Below are positions 15,709-24,957 of a DNA stretch of 34,852 nt, in pieces. Both the position numbers and the translations under genes were made by a program. Position 1 is the first letter of the stretch. Every line of letters begins with the position of its first letter. The DNA is from an uncultured Opitutaceae bacterium (lineage in GTDB: Bacteria > Verrucomicrobiota > Verrucomicrobiia > Opitutales > Opitutaceae). The DNA lies in assembly GCA_937889545.1 (NCBI GenBank), contig CALAOT010000044.1, forward strand, positions 1-34,852, read 5' to 3'. Under the pieces are notes generated by a model, which saw nothing but the letters and a program-made list of their open reading frames with translations, searched no databases and was not told where the DNA came from.

Positions 15709-16873
15709 GCCGCAAGAGCATCACGTCGTGCGGATCCACCGTCGCCGCATGGAGGTCGAGCGCAGTTCCTGCGGGCGTGCCCGCCCAGACGTCCGTCACG
15801 TCGTAGTACTGCTCGGTGAGGAACGTGAGCTCGTGCATGTCGAGCGTGAGCCTGGCCGGGGCGGCGCCCGTGTTGAGGACGCAAACGGCCCACTCCTTGT
15901 TCGATAGCTCCCTAGCCCAGATCTCCTTGTCCTTGTCGACGCGGAACCGGAAGCCCTGGTGGCCCAGCGGGTCCTGGTCGATCGAGATCACGTCCCTGTT
16001 CGTCAGGATCGCGCGGATCTCGGGCGCCATGTGGCGCACGTCGTTGCCCGCGATCAGCGGGGCGGCGAGCATGCACCAGAAGCTGAAATGCGCCCGCGAC
16101 TCCGCCAGGGTCAGCCCCTTGTTGCCGACCTCCAGCATGTCAGGGTCGTTCCAGTGGCCCGGGCCGGCGTACTTTTCGAGGCCCGCGTTCATATCGAGGA
16201 GGCTCTTCCAGCCGTGCTCCCACTTGTTCTTCCCGCCGGTCTCGTAGGACGCCCCGATATCGCCCGTGGTGCGCCAGAGGTGCCCCACCTTTTCCGCCCA
16301 GAGCCAGGGCTGGTTCTGGCCCCATTCGCAGAGGCTGAACACGATCGGCCTCCCCGCGGCGCGGATCGCGTCGCTCATGATCCTGTAGGTCTCGGGCCCG
16401 TTCGCGGTCCCGTGGTCGCACCAGTCGTACTTGAAATAGTCGACGCCCCAGGAGGCGTAGAGGCGCGCGTCCTGGAACTCGTGCCCGCGCCCGCCCGGGT
16501 AACCGCCGCAGGTCGTCCTGCCCGCGCAGCCGTACATGCCGAACTTGAATCCCTTGGAGTGGAGGTAGTCCCCGAGCGCCTTCATCCCGCTGGGGAACTT
16601 GGCGGGATCCGTGACCAGGTTGCCGTCCGCGTCCCGCTCCTTCTTCGACCAGCAGTCGTCGATCACGACGTAGACGTAGCCGGCGTCGCGCATCCCGTTC
16701 GCGGCCATCGCGTCGGCGGTCTCCCTGACGAGCGCCTCGCTGCAGTTCTCCGCAAACGTGTTCCAGGTGTTCCAGCCCATGGGGGGCGTGAGGGCCAGCC
16801 CGTCGAACTTCTCCGCCCTGGCGGCGGTGGGGACGAGGGCGGCGCATGCGAGCAGGCAGGACAGTCTTTTCAT
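15692..16873 (-). CDS. Secreted alpha-galactosidase, glycoside hydrolase family 27 (copy A)
   Basis: A 393-residue enzyme starting at the ATG at 16873, with a Sec signal peptide (MKRLSCLLACAALVPTAARA then EKFDG). The GH27 barrel opens LALTPPMGWNTWNTF; the nucleophile is D150 in YFKYDWC, the acid/base D205 in LWRTTGDI, and NDPDMLEVGN lies nearby. The C-terminal beta domain ends LLRLRPGS. It should release alpha-1,6-linked galactose (or a related alpha-linked sugar) from oligo- or polysaccharides in the periplasm or outside. It lies 100 bases downstream of a close paralogue on the same strand and differs by an insertion of about ten residues (SYETGGKNKWEHGW region, about 209-222). Its last 17 bases overlap the convergent glycosyltransferase gene. 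Confidence 0.94.
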   Translation of the reverse strand: MKRLSCLLACAALVPTAARAEKFDGLALTPPMGWNTWNTFAENCSEALVRETADAMAANGMRDAGYVYVVIDDCWSKKERDADGNLVTDPAKFPSGMKALGDYLHSKGFKFGMYGCAGRTTCGGYPGGRGHEFQDARLYASWGVDYFKYDWCDHGTANGPETYRIMSDAIRAAGRPIVFSLCEWGQNQPWLWAEKVGHLWRTTGDIGASYETGGKNKWEHGWKSLLDMNAGLEKYAGPGHWNDPDMLEVGNKGLTLAESRAHFSFWCMLAAPLIAGNDVRHMAPEIRAILTNRDVISIDQDPLGHQGFRFRVDKDKEIWARELSNKEWAVCVLNTGAAPARLTLDMHELTFLTEQYYDVTDVWAGTPAGTALDLHAATVDPHDVMLLRLRPGS

Positions 16874-16973
16874 CGGGTGGCGGGGGTTCGGGTGTCTGGC
16901 TCTCCGGATCGGAGCCGCAGGAGGGTCAATTGTGAATGGCGAAGGCGCCAAGTCCAGCCCGAGCGTGGTCGCG

Positions 16974-18134
16974 TCAGTATCCGGGCCTTAGGCGGAAAAG
17001 GGCCACGCCATGGGAATCCACGCTCCCCGTCCATGCCTTGCTGCTGTTCGCTCCGACCGTCTTTGACGCCCAGGTGTCCGTGACCTTGTAATACGCCCCA
17101 GTGAGAAAAGTGAGGCTGCCCCAGTCGATTGTCAGGCCTGCCGGGCTCTCGCCGGTATTGAGCGCGCATACGGCCCATTCCCCGTTTGAAAGCTCCTTCG
17201 CCCAGAGCTCCATGCCGCTGCCGGCGCGGTAACGGAACCCCTGGTGGCCGAGCGGGTCCTGGTCGATCGCGATAACGCCCCTGTTCGTGAGGATATCCCG
17301 GATCTCCGGGGGCAACAGGCGCACGTCGTTGCCGGCGATCAGCGGGGCGGCCAGCATGCACCACAGGCTGAAATGCGCGCGGGATTCCGCCAGGGTCAGG
17401 CCCTTGTTGCCGACCTCCAGCATGTCGGGGTCGTTCCATTGTCCCGGGCCCGCGTACTTCTCCAGGCCAACCTGGGCGTCGAGGATCTCCTTGAATCGCC
17501 TGTATTGGGGATCGATGTCTCCGGTGGTCCTCCAGAGGTGTCCGACGGGCGCGGCCCACAGCCATGGCCTGTTCTCGCCCCATTCGCACAGGCTGAACAC
17601 GACCGGCCTCCTGGCGGCGCGGAGCGCGTCGCTCATGATCCGGTAGGTCTCGGGTCCGTTTGCAGTCCCGCGGTTGCACCAGTCGTACTTCAGGTAGTCA
17701 ACCCCCCACGAGGCATAGGTCCTTGCATCCTGGAACTCGTGGCCCCGCCCGCCGGGATAGCCGGCGCATGTCTTCGAGCCGGCGCAATTGTAGATGCCGA
17801 ACTTGAAGCCCCGTTCGTGGAGGTAGTCCGCAAGGGCCTTCATCCCGCCCGGAAACTTGAACGGGTCGGCCACGAGGTTGCCGGCGGAATCGCGCTCCTT
17901 GGCCGACCAGGCGTCGTCGATCACAAGGTAGACGTAGCCGGCGTCGCGCATGCCGTTCGCGATCATCGCGTCCGCGGTCTGCTTCACGAGCGCCTCGCTG
18001 CAGTTCACGCCGAACGTGTTCCAGGTGTTCCAGCCCATGGGTGGCGTCAGGGCCAGTCCCTCGAATTTCTGGGCTTGGGCGGTGCCCGCCAGCAGGGCCG
18101 AAAACGAGAGTAGGAAGGGCAGTCGCCTGATCAT
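16974..18134 (-). CDS. Secreted alpha-galactosidase, glycoside hydrolase family 27 (copy B)
   Basis: A 386-residue paralogue of copy A. The start is the ATG at 18134, giving the signal peptide MIRRLPFLLSFSALLAGTAQ followed by A|QKFEG; the frame stays open upstream to 18683, but that part is antisense to the lyase gene. The GH27 nucleophile is D151 in YLKYDWC and the acid/base D206 in LWRTTGDI. Long stretches are shared with copy A at both protein and DNA level (for example around GWNTWNTF and GLTLAESRAHFS), so the pair arose by tandem duplication. It is the first gene of the pair and would share the 153-base divergent promoter region with the heparinase-type lyase. Confidence 0.94.
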   Translation of the reverse strand: MIRRLPFLLSFSALLAGTAQAQKFEGLALTPPMGWNTWNTFGVNCSEALVKQTADAMIANGMRDAGYVYLVIDDAWSAKERDSAGNLVADPFKFPGGMKALADYLHERGFKFGIYNCAGSKTCAGYPGGRGHEFQDARTYASWGVDYLKYDWCNRGTANGPETYRIMSDALRAARRPVVFSLCEWGENRPWLWAAPVGHLWRTTGDIDPQYRRFKEILDAQVGLEKYAGPGQWNDPDMLEVGNKGLTLAESRAHFSLWCMLAAPLIAGNDVRLLPPEIRDILTNRGVIAIDQDPLGHQGFRYRAGSGMELWAKELSNGEWAVCALNTGESPAGLTIDWGSLTFLTGAYYKVTDTWASKTVGANSSKAWTGSVDSHGVALFRLRPGY

Positions 18135-18287
18135 CGTTGCAAGGGGATTGTGATCCCAACGCCCCGGAAGGGATGCGGGCATCGCCAGCGTTGGCGGCCG
18201 CGGCGGCCGTGTCCAGTCTGCGCGGCGCAACACCGGATTGCAGCCGCTTGTATTTTCCCCGGCATGGCGCCAGACTGGATGCCCGCC

Positions 18288-20213
18288 ATGCGCATCGTGC
18301 TCGCCACGCTTTCCCTCGCCGCTTTCTCCTGCGCGGCGGCGGCCGATGCGCCCGCCGACCCGATCGCCCATCTTCGCAGCGGGCATCCGCGCCTGCTTTT
18401 CACGGACGGCGAACTGGCAGACGCACTGGAGGCCGCGAAGGCCGATCCCCTCCGCGCCGCGCTTCACGCCCGCATCGTGGCCGCCGCGACGACGGACCTT
18501 TCCTCCCGGCCGCTGGTTCACGAGCTGAAGGGGTCGCGGCTCCTGGACCAGTCGCGCTCCGCGATCCGCCAGATCGTCACCTGCGCGATGGCATACCGGC
18601 TCACCGGAGACACGCGCTTTGCGGAACGGGCCAGGCGCGATCTTCTGGCGGTGGCGGCGTTCCCGGACTGGAACCCGTCGCATTTCCTGGACGTCGCCGA
18701 GATGAGCTTTGGCGTGGCCATAGGCTACGACTGGCTGTACCCGTGGCTCTCCTTCGGTGACAGGGCGGCGATCCGGGAGGCTCTCCTTTCAAAGGCGCTT
18801 GTGTTCGCCCCGGCGGCCTACTCGCCCGTCGGCAAATTGGACAAGAGGCTGTTCTTCGTCACGGCCCGGATGAACTGGAACCAGGTGTGCAACGGCGGGC
18901 TGCTCGCGGCGGCCCTGTCCGTGGCCGATGAGGAACCGGCGCTCGCCCGGCTCGTCGTGGAGGGCGTCCGGAAGTCGCTTCCGCTGGCCATGGATGCGTA
19001 CCAGCCTGACGGAGCCTACCCGGAGGGCCCGGGCTATTGGGCGTACGGCACGAGCTACAACGTCATCATCCTGGCCCTGCTCGAGGGCGCGCTCGGCACC
19101 GACTTCGGCCTGGGCTCCGCACCCGCCTTCGACCGCACCGCGCTCTACAGGACCGCCGTGGAGGGTCCCACGGGCCTCGCATTCAATTACGCCGACGGGG
19201 AGGGCCGGATCGAGGATACCCCGGCGTACACATGGCTCGCGAGGCGCTACTCCGACGAGGCCGCCATGGAGCACAGCCGGGTCCTGCTTCGCGTGGAAAT
19301 CGACCGGTGGGGCCGCGACCGTCTCCTCGCGCTGCATGCGGTCTGGTTTCCATCCAGGACGCCCGGTCCCGGGGGCCTGCCCGCCGAGCCGGAGCATGAG
19401 GGCGCGGGCCCGGCCCCCGCGCTTGGGCGGATTCCTCTCAGCCTGCACTTTCGGGGCGGGGCAGACATCGCCCTGTTTCGCAGCGCCTGGAACGACCCGC
19501 GCGCCCTGTTCCTGGGCTTCAAGGCCGGCGACAACTCCACAAACCACGCCCACCTCGATCTCGGCTCGTTCGTCCTCGAGTCGGACGGCGTGCGCTGGGC
19601 TTTGGACCTGGGGCCCGATGACTACGACCTGCCGGGATATTTCGGCGAGGGGCGCTGGTCCTATTTCAGGCTCACCAACCGCAGTCACAACACGGTCACG
19701 CCTGGAGATGCGCTCCAGGACCCGAAGGCGAGGGCCCCGATCGTCGCGTTCTCGGATTCCGGCGCCCGCGCCTTCGCCGTGGCCGACCTTACGGCGGCCT
19801 ACCCGAAGGCCGCGCAGCGGATCCTGCGGGGGGTCGCCATGCTCGATCGGGCGCGCATCCTCGTTCAGGACGAGTTCTCCGCCCTGCAGCCCGGGACCCC
19901 CGTTCGCTGGGTGATGGTGACCGGCGCGAGCGTCAGTCTTTCCTCCGACGGGCGCAGGGCGTTGCTTTCGAGCGCAGGGCGCCAGCTCCGGGCCGAGGTG
20001 CTCGCTCCCGCCGCCGGGCGGTTCGAGATTCGGCCGGCGACGCCCCCCTCGGCCTCGGAGGTCCAGAATGCCGGGGACTCGGTGCTTGCCATGGAAATCG
20101 CGCAGGGGAGCGCGCCGGCCGACCTGCGCATGGCCGTAGTCCTCACGCCCGTCGGCGACCGCTGGCCCCAGGCCCCCGCTCCGGAAATCACGGAGATCTC
20201 CACTTGGAAATGA
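18288..20213 (+). CDS. Secreted heparinase II/III family polysaccharide lyase
   Basis: From the ATG at 18288 it encodes 641 residues with a Sec signal (MRIVLATLSLAAFSCAAAAD). In-frame ATGs at 18264 and 18279 are possible. An alpha/alpha-toroid follows, with MNWNQVCNGGLLAAAL (N196) and DGAYPEGPGYWAYGTSY; then the heparinase II/III beta-sandwich with GDNSTNHAHLDLGSFVLE (N419, H420, H422, D424), RWALDLGPDDYDLPGYF and RSHNT (H467). Family members cleave uronic-acid-containing polysaccharides by beta-elimination; the substrate (heparin-like, alginate or other) cannot be read from the sequence. The gene is divergent from the alpha-galactosidase pair, suggesting a shared inducer, and the three may degrade parts of one complex glycan. 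Confidence 0.9.
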   Translation: MRIVLATLSLAAFSCAAAADAPADPIAHLRSGHPRLLFTDGELADALEAAKADPLRAALHARIVAAATTDLSSRPLVHELKGSRLLDQSRSAIRQIVTCAMAYRLTGDTRFAERARRDLLAVAAFPDWNPSHFLDVAEMSFGVAIGYDWLYPWLSFGDRAAIREALLSKALVFAPAAYSPVGKLDKRLFFVTARMNWNQVCNGGLLAAALSVADEEPALARLVVEGVRKSLPLAMDAYQPDGAYPEGPGYWAYGTSYNVIILALLEGALGTDFGLGSAPAFDRTALYRTAVEGPTGLAFNYADGEGRIEDTPAYTWLARRYSDEAAMEHSRVLLRVEIDRWGRDRLLALHAVWFPSRTPGPGGLPAEPEHEGAGPAPALGRIPLSLHFRGGADIALFRSAWNDPRALFLGFKAGDNSTNHAHLDLGSFVLESDGVRWALDLGPDDYDLPGYFGEGRWSYFRLTNRSHNTVTPGDALQDPKARAPIVAFSDSGARAFAVADLTAAYPKAAQRILRGVAMLDRARILVQDEFSALQPGTPVRWVMVTGASVSLSSDGRRALLSSAGRQLRAEVLAPAAGRFEIRPATPPSASEVQNAGDSVLAMEIAQGSAPADLRMAVVLTPVGDRWPQAPAPEITEISTWK

Positions 20214-20261
20214 GCCGGTGAGGAGGCGCGCGGCCGCCGCTCTGCGGGCCCGCCGCCCGGG

Positions 20262-20711
20262 CTAGGGAAGCTTCGCCTGGACGAGTTTGCTTGCGGCCGC
20301 AAAGTCGATCAGGGGGGCCTCGGGCTTCGTCTTCAGGAGACCGATCACCTTTCCCATCTCCTTGCGCGACTGGGCTCCCGATTCCTGGATGGCCGCTGCG
20401 ATGAGCGCCTCGAGCTGGGCGCCCTCGATGCACTTGGGCAGGTATTTTCCTAGGAGCCGGATCTCCGCCTCGTTGGCGGCCACGAGGTCGGCCCGCCCGC
20501 CCTTCTCGAATTCGAGCTTGGCGTCGGCCAGGTTCTTGACCGCCCTTCGCAGGGTCCCGATCACGAGCGCGTCGTCGATCGGTTTGGCATGGTCCATCGA
20601 GGCGCGCTGGATCGCCGCGTCGGCCGTTCGCAGGGACGTCGTGGCGGCGGCGTCGCGGGCCTTCATTGCCGTGACGACGTCGGCGCGCAGCTGTTCGTAG
20701 ATTGTGGGCAT
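20262..20711 (-). CDS. GatB/YqeY domain protein
   Basis: A 149-residue protein starting at the ATG at 20711. The entire length matches the YqeY family: MPTIYEQLRADVVTAMKARD at the start, then FEKGGRADLVAANEAEIRLL and GKYLPKCIEGAQLEALI, ending with the helical MGKVIGLLKTKPEAPLIDF. The domain resembles the tRNA-binding tail domain of GatB, and stand-alone members are thought to relate to tRNA-dependent amidation or aminoacylation, without proven function. Unlike classical members the interior reads TTSLRTADAAIQRASMDHA. It lies 73 bases downstream of the HAD gene on the same strand and converges with the lyase gene. Confidence 0.88.
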   Translation of the reverse strand: MPTIYEQLRADVVTAMKARDAAATTSLRTADAAIQRASMDHAKPIDDALVIGTLRRAVKNLADAKLEFEKGGRADLVAANEAEIRLLGKYLPKCIEGAQLEALIAAAIQESGAQSRKEMGKVIGLLKTKPEAPLIDFAAASKLVQAKLP

Positions 20712-20784
20712 GGACCTATTGGGAGGCACAAATCGGCATTTCGCAACTTCGGCCCCTGCCGGGCCGCCTCCACGTGTGCGGCGC

Positions 20785-21486
20785 CTATCTCCAGCGCTCG
20801 ACGATCTCGGGCAGCTCGCGCAGCGATGCCGCCTGGAAGAACCGCCCCTCGGATGCGGGCGGCATCTCGGCGTGCTCATGGTGCCATGTGAGCCGGTACG
20901 GGATGTGGACCCCCGCCCCGCCCAGCGCGAGGACGGGCAGGATGTCCGACTTGAGCGAGTTGCCCACCATCAGGAAGTTGGCCGGCTCGACCTCATGGTG
21001 CCGGAGAATCAGCTCGTAGCTGCGCAGGTTCTTCTCCGACACGATGTCGACACCGTGGAACCGGTCCGCGATCCCCGACTTGGCGAGCTTCCTCTCCTGG
21101 TCCCTGAGGTCGCCCTTGGTGATCAGGAACAGGCGGTACGACGGGGCAAGGAGCCCGAGCACCTCCGGGGCCCCGTCGAGGAGCTCGACCGGGTGGTCGA
21201 GCATGCCGCGCCCGAGCGCCAGGAGCTCGCGAAGCTCGTCCGCGCCCAGCTTCCCGCCCGTCAGCTCGATCGCCGTCTCAATCGCCGAGAGCATGAACCC
21301 CTTGATCCCGTAGCCGTAGAGGTCGAGGTTGCGCATCTCGGTCGCGTGCAGCGCGCGCCTGACCGTCGCCGCGTCGTGGTGCCGGGCGAGCAGCCCGCAA
21401 TACCGCTCGTGCACGAGCTCGAAGATGTTCTCGTTGTGCCAGAGCGTGTCGTCCGCGTCGAACCCGATGCAACGCTGGGGGGCCAT
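20785..21486 (-). CDS. HAD superfamily hydrolase
   Basis: A 233-residue haloacid-dehalogenase-type phosphatase. Motif I is GFDADDTLW with nucleophile D10 and acid/base D12; motif II is LFLITKGD; motif III Lys lies in QERKLAKSG or VSEKNL; motif IV is VGNSLKSDI. A helical cap lies between motif I and II (about 20-95). It probably hydrolyses a small phosphorylated metabolite in the cytoplasm. It starts 18 bases after the permease stop and so may belong to the sugar operon, where it could dephosphorylate a sugar phosphate, but HAD proteins are poorly predictable and this is inference from position only. Confidence 0.86.
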   Translation of the reverse strand: MAPQRCIGFDADDTLWHNENIFELVHERYCGLLARHHDAATVRRALHATEMRNLDLYGYGIKGFMLSAIETAIELTGGKLGADELRELLALGRGMLDHPVELLDGAPEVLGLLAPSYRLFLITKGDLRDQERKLAKSGIADRFHGVDIVSEKNLRSYELILRHHEVEPANFLMVGNSLKSDILPVLALGGAGVHIPYRLTWHHEHAEMPPASEGRFFQAASLRELPEIVERWR

Positions 21487-21504
21487 GGGCGGGGCTCCGG
21501 ATCG

Positions 21505-22464
21505 TCAGGCCTTTGCGCCGCGGCGGAAGCGGTCAAGAAACACGGCCACGATGATAACGAGGCCGATGATTATTTCCTGAAAATAGTTGGGCCAGCCCAT
21601 TTGCTGCGAGCCGTTGCGAAGGACCGACATGATCAGGGCGCCGATGATCGAGCCGAGGACGGTGCCCGAGCCGCCGTTCAGGCTCGCGCCGCCTATGATG
21701 ACCGCGGCGATGACGTCGAGCTCGAGCCCGACCGCGACCGTCGGGTCCCCCAGGCGCAGCCGCGAGAGCTGGAAGACGCCCGAGAGGCCGAAAAAGCAGC
21801 CCGCCAGGACGAATATCACGACCTTGAGGCGGACGGTCGGGACGCCGCACAGCCGGGCCGCCGCCTCGTTCGACCCCAGCGCAAACACGTGCCTTCCGAA
21901 GACCGTCTTCCTGAGCAGGATCGAAGTCGCGGCGGCAAGCACAACCGCCACCCATACGCCGGCAGGAAGGGCCCGCCCCGACGGATCGGCCGTCGTCATC
22001 CACCCGCTGATCGGGGAGGTGTCGTAGTTCACCGTCTGGTTGTCGGCCAGCCACTTGGCCGTCCCCCGGCCTATCCCAAGCATGCCGAGCGTGATGATGA
22101 ATGACGGCATCCGGAGCCCGGCGACCGCCGACCCGTTCAGGAGTCCGATCAGCCCTCCGACGCCGATCGCGGCGACGCACGTCGCCGCCGCCCCCCATCC
22201 CCTCTGGATCAGGAGAGCCGCGATCACGCCCGTGAGCGCGACCGTCGAGCCCACGGACAGGTCAATCGCCCCGCTGACGATGATGAGCGTCATCCCGAGT
22301 GCGGCGACCGACACGATGACCGTCTGGGTCAGGATGATCTTGATGTTGTGGTAGGAGAGGAAGTGAACCCGCGTCTCCTGGGGGATCGCGAACAGGATGA
22401 TGACGAGGGCGAGGCCGATAAACGGTCCGGCCTTTCCAAGGATCCGGCGAAGCGCGGTGATCAT
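21505..22464 (-). CDS. Sugar ABC transporter permease (RbsC type)
   Basis: A 319-residue polytopic inner-membrane protein of the ribose/xylose/rhamnose permease family, with around ten hydrophobic segments. Signature parts are GMTLIIVSGAIDLSVGS, PSFIITLGMLGIGRG and GGASLNGGSGTVLGSIIGAL. It forms the channel with the ATPase and binding protein encoded just upstream. The ATG at 22464 lies seven bases after the ATPase stop; a TTG at 22485 would overlap the ATPase gene and is less likely. The sugar is not determined by sequence; the neighbouring mutarotase and fuconate-dehydratase homologue point to a 6-deoxyhexose such as L-fucose or L-rhamnose. Confidence 0.93.
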   Translation of the reverse strand: MITALRRILGKAGPFIGLALVIILFAIPQETRVHFLSYHNIKIILTQTVIVSVAALGMTLIIVSGAIDLSVGSTVALTGVIAALLIQRGWGAAATCVAAIGVGGLIGLLNGSAVAGLRMPSFIITLGMLGIGRGTAKWLADNQTVNYDTSPISGWMTTADPSGRALPAGVWVAVVLAAATSILLRKTVFGRHVFALGSNEAAARLCGVPTVRLKVVIFVLAGCFFGLSGVFQLSRLRLGDPTVAVGLELDVIAAVIIGGASLNGGSGTVLGSIIGALIMSVLRNGSQQMGWPNYFQEIIIGLVIIVAVFLDRFRRGAKA

Positions 22465-22471
22465 GGCGCGC

Positions 22472-23965
22472 TCACTCGTCGCCAACCGCGGCCCGCAGGA
22501 GCTCGGGCTCGCTCCACTCGCCCCGGGGCTTCACGGTGACGAGCTCCCCGCGGCGCATGACGGCGATCGTGTCGCACAGGCCGAGCAGCTCGGGCAGGTA
22601 GGAGCTGACGAGGATGACCGACTTGCCCGCCGCGGCCAGGCTTGCGATGATCTCATAGATCTCCGCCTTGCTGCCCACGTCGATCCCGCGGGTGGGCTCG
22701 TCGAGGAGGAGGATCCGGGCCGGGTGCTCGAGCAGCCGCGCGAACGCGACCCTCTGCTGGTTCCCGCCGGAAAGATCGCCCACGGCCTGGCCCACGTCGC
22801 GGCACTTGACGGCGAGCTCGCCCGTCCACCTTCGCGCCGCCGCGGCCTGCCGGCTGTCGCGGATCCATCCCAGCCTCCCGAAGGCCCCTAGCTTTGTCAG
22901 GGTGATGTTGTCCTGAATGGACTGGTTTAGCATCAGCCCCTCCTCCTTCCGATTCTCGCTCAGGAACCCCACGCCCTCGTTCCAGCGCCTGCGGGGCGTC
23001 CCGCGGCCCGGCGGCCGGCCGAACACCGCGACCTGCCCGGCCGCCGCCGTGTCGAGCCCGAAGATCGTCCTCACGAGATCGGTCCGCCCCGCGCCGACAA
23101 GCCCGGCCAGCCCGAAGATTTCGCCCTCGCGCACGCGGAGCGAGGCCGCCTTGAGCCGCGGCGGGCACTCGAGCGCGCGCGCCTCCAGCACGACGGGCCC
23201 CAGCCTGCGCGACGTCCTGCGGTACAGGTCGGCGACCGGCCGGCCCGTCATGAGGGCGATCAGCGAGTCCATTCCCGCGTCCTTCATCTCCCCGGCGCCG
23301 ACAGTCTCGCCGTCCTTCAGCACCGTGTAGCGGTCGCAGGCCCTGCGGCACTCCTCCAGGAAGTGGCTGACGTAGATGATGCTCACGCCCTGCGCCCGCA
23401 GGCGGCCGATCACCTCGAAAAGCCTTTCCGTGTCGGACTGGGTGAGGCTGCTCGTGGGCTCGTCCATGATGAGGACCCGCGGCTGCGTGAGGAGCGCCCG
23501 CGCGATCTCGATCACCTGCTGCTCGGCGATCGAGAACTCCCCGGCCGCCCTTTCGAGGGGGAAGTGCCCGTATCCGAGGGCGCACAGCGAATCGCCCGCC
23601 CGCCGTCGCGAGTCCTTTGCGTCGATCCAGCCCAGGGTGGAGGACTCGAGGCCGAGGAGGATGTTCTCGCGGACCGACAGGTGCGGCGCGAGGCTCACCT
23701 CCTGGTAGATCATCGCGACGCCCCTCTTGCGGGCGTCCAGGGGGCTGGTCGGGCGGTACGGCCGGCCTTCGAGCTCCATATCGCCCGCGTCGGCTTCGTG
23801 CGCGCCGCTCAGGATCTTGAGAAGCGTGCTCTTGCCGGCGCCGTTTTCGCCTATCAGCGCGTGCACGTCGCCCGCGGCCACCTCGAGCGACACGGACCTC
23901 AGCGCCTGGGTCGCCCCGAAGGCCTTGCTGATCCTCTCCAGGCGCAGACGCACGGGGGGGGTCAC
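22472..23965 (-). CDS. Sugar ABC transporter ATP-binding protein, two fused ATPase domains (RbsA type)
   Basis: A 497-residue protein with two nucleotide-binding domains in one chain. The first has Walker A GENGAGKST (39-47), FSIAEQQVIEIARALL in the signature region and VLIMDEPTSSLT. The second has the usual degenerate P-loop GLVGAGRTDLVRTIFG, then LSGGNQQRVAFARLL and ILLLDEPTRGID. This is the standard length and layout for importers of ribose, xylose, galactose or rhamnose. It starts with GTG at 23965; that codon overlaps the binding-protein stop in GTGA, so the two are translationally coupled. It powers uptake through the downstream permease. Confidence 0.95.
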   Translation of the reverse strand: MTPPVRLRLERISKAFGATQALRSVSLEVAAGDVHALIGENGAGKSTLLKILSGAHEADAGDMELEGRPYRPTSPLDARKRGVAMIYQEVSLAPHLSVRENILLGLESSTLGWIDAKDSRRRAGDSLCALGYGHFPLERAAGEFSIAEQQVIEIARALLTQPRVLIMDEPTSSLTQSDTERLFEVIGRLRAQGVSIIYVSHFLEECRRACDRYTVLKDGETVGAGEMKDAGMDSLIALMTGRPVADLYRRTSRRLGPVVLEARALECPPRLKAASLRVREGEIFGLAGLVGAGRTDLVRTIFGLDTAAAGQVAVFGRPPGRGTPRRRWNEGVGFLSENRKEEGLMLNQSIQDNITLTKLGAFGRLGWIRDSRQAAAARRWTGELAVKCRDVGQAVGDLSGGNQQRVAFARLLEHPARILLLDEPTRGIDVGSKAEIYEIIASLAAAGKSVILVSSYLPELLGLCDTIAVMRRGELVTVKPRGEWSEPELLRAAVGDE

Positions 23966-24942
23966 TTCAGGTACTCCGATAGCGGCGGGTGGATGAGCGC
24001 CGAGATCACCGGGTCGTCCATGTTCTCGCGCGTCACGAGGTCCACCCCCGTGTCGATTGAAGACGCCACCGGTTCGTGGCGCAGAACGGCGACAGCCGTC
24101 ATCACGCCGAGATAGCCCATCTTCAGCGGGTCCTGGACAACCAGGCCCTGGATGTCGCCCTGCCTGAGCGCGCCGACGAGCTGCTCGTTGGCGTCGAACC
24201 CGACGAACCGGACCCTCCCGGCCAGGCCCATCTCGCGAAGCGCAAGGAGCGTGCCGTTGGCGGTCGATTCGTTCGGCGCAAAAACCCCGTCCATCTGCTC
24301 GCCGAAGCGGTTGAGGAGGTTCTGCGCAGCGCGGTAGGCCGTCTCCGTCGTGGCGCCGCCGTACTGGTCCGTCGAGATGAGCGCGATCCCCGGGAAATCG
24401 CTCTTCATGATCTCAAGAAAGCCCGCCTCGCGCTGCGCCGTGCTCTCGGAGCCAGGTTCGTACCGGAGCATGACCACGCGGCCCTTTCCGCCGAGAAGCG
24501 TGCCGAGCCTGCGGGCGCCGAGCTGGCCGCCCTTGCGGTTGTCGGTGGCGACGGTGCTCGAGGGCATGGTCGAGTTGAGCCCGGAATCGACGATGACAAC
24601 CGGGATGCCCGCCTTGACCGCCTCCTCGACGGGGGCGACGAGCGCCCTGTTGTCCAGCGGGGCCAGGACGATGGCGGAGACGTTGCGGCCGATGAAGTTC
24701 TCGACGACCTGGATCTGCTGCTCGCGGTCATCCTCGAGAAGCGGGCCCTTCCAGATGATGGTGACTGCTACGCCTTTCGCCGCGAGCTCGCGCTGGGCCT
24801 TTACGGCGCCGGCATCGATGGACTTCCAGTACTCGTGGGTCGTTCCCTTTGGAATGAAGGCGATCTGGTAATCGGCGGCTCGGGACTCCTGGGAGAGGGC
24901 CCAGCCGGAGACCGCGAAAGCGAGGATAAGGGGGGCGCGCAT
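23962..24942 (-). CDS. Periplasmic sugar-binding protein of ABC transporter (Peripla_BP_4 type)
   Basis: A 326-residue protein with a Sec signal (MRAPLILAFAVSGWALSQES then RAADYQ). The mature part is a type I periplasmic binding protein: YQIAFIPKGTTHEYWKSIDA, VSAIVLAPLDNRALVAPVEE, GIPVVIVDSGLNS, then GVFAPNESTANGTLLALREM and VRFVGFDANEQLVGALRQGD. The Asp, Asn and Arg residues in these loops usually contact the sugar. It delivers a monosaccharide to the RbsA/RbsC-type pair encoded immediately downstream. The gene starts 15 bases after the dehydratase stop, placing transport in the same operon as the mutarotase and dehydratase. Confidence 0.93.
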   Translation of the reverse strand: MRAPLILAFAVSGWALSQESRAADYQIAFIPKGTTHEYWKSIDAGAVKAQRELAAKGVAVTIIWKGPLLEDDREQQIQVVENFIGRNVSAIVLAPLDNRALVAPVEEAVKAGIPVVIVDSGLNSTMPSSTVATDNRKGGQLGARRLGTLLGGKGRVVMLRYEPGSESTAQREAGFLEIMKSDFPGIALISTDQYGGATTETAYRAAQNLLNRFGEQMDGVFAPNESTANGTLLALREMGLAGRVRFVGFDANEQLVGALRQGDIQGLVVQDPLKMGYLGVMTAVAVLRHEPVASSIDTGVDLVTRENMDDPVISALIHPPLSEYLK

Positions 24943-24957
24943 GGTTTGGTCCGGGGA

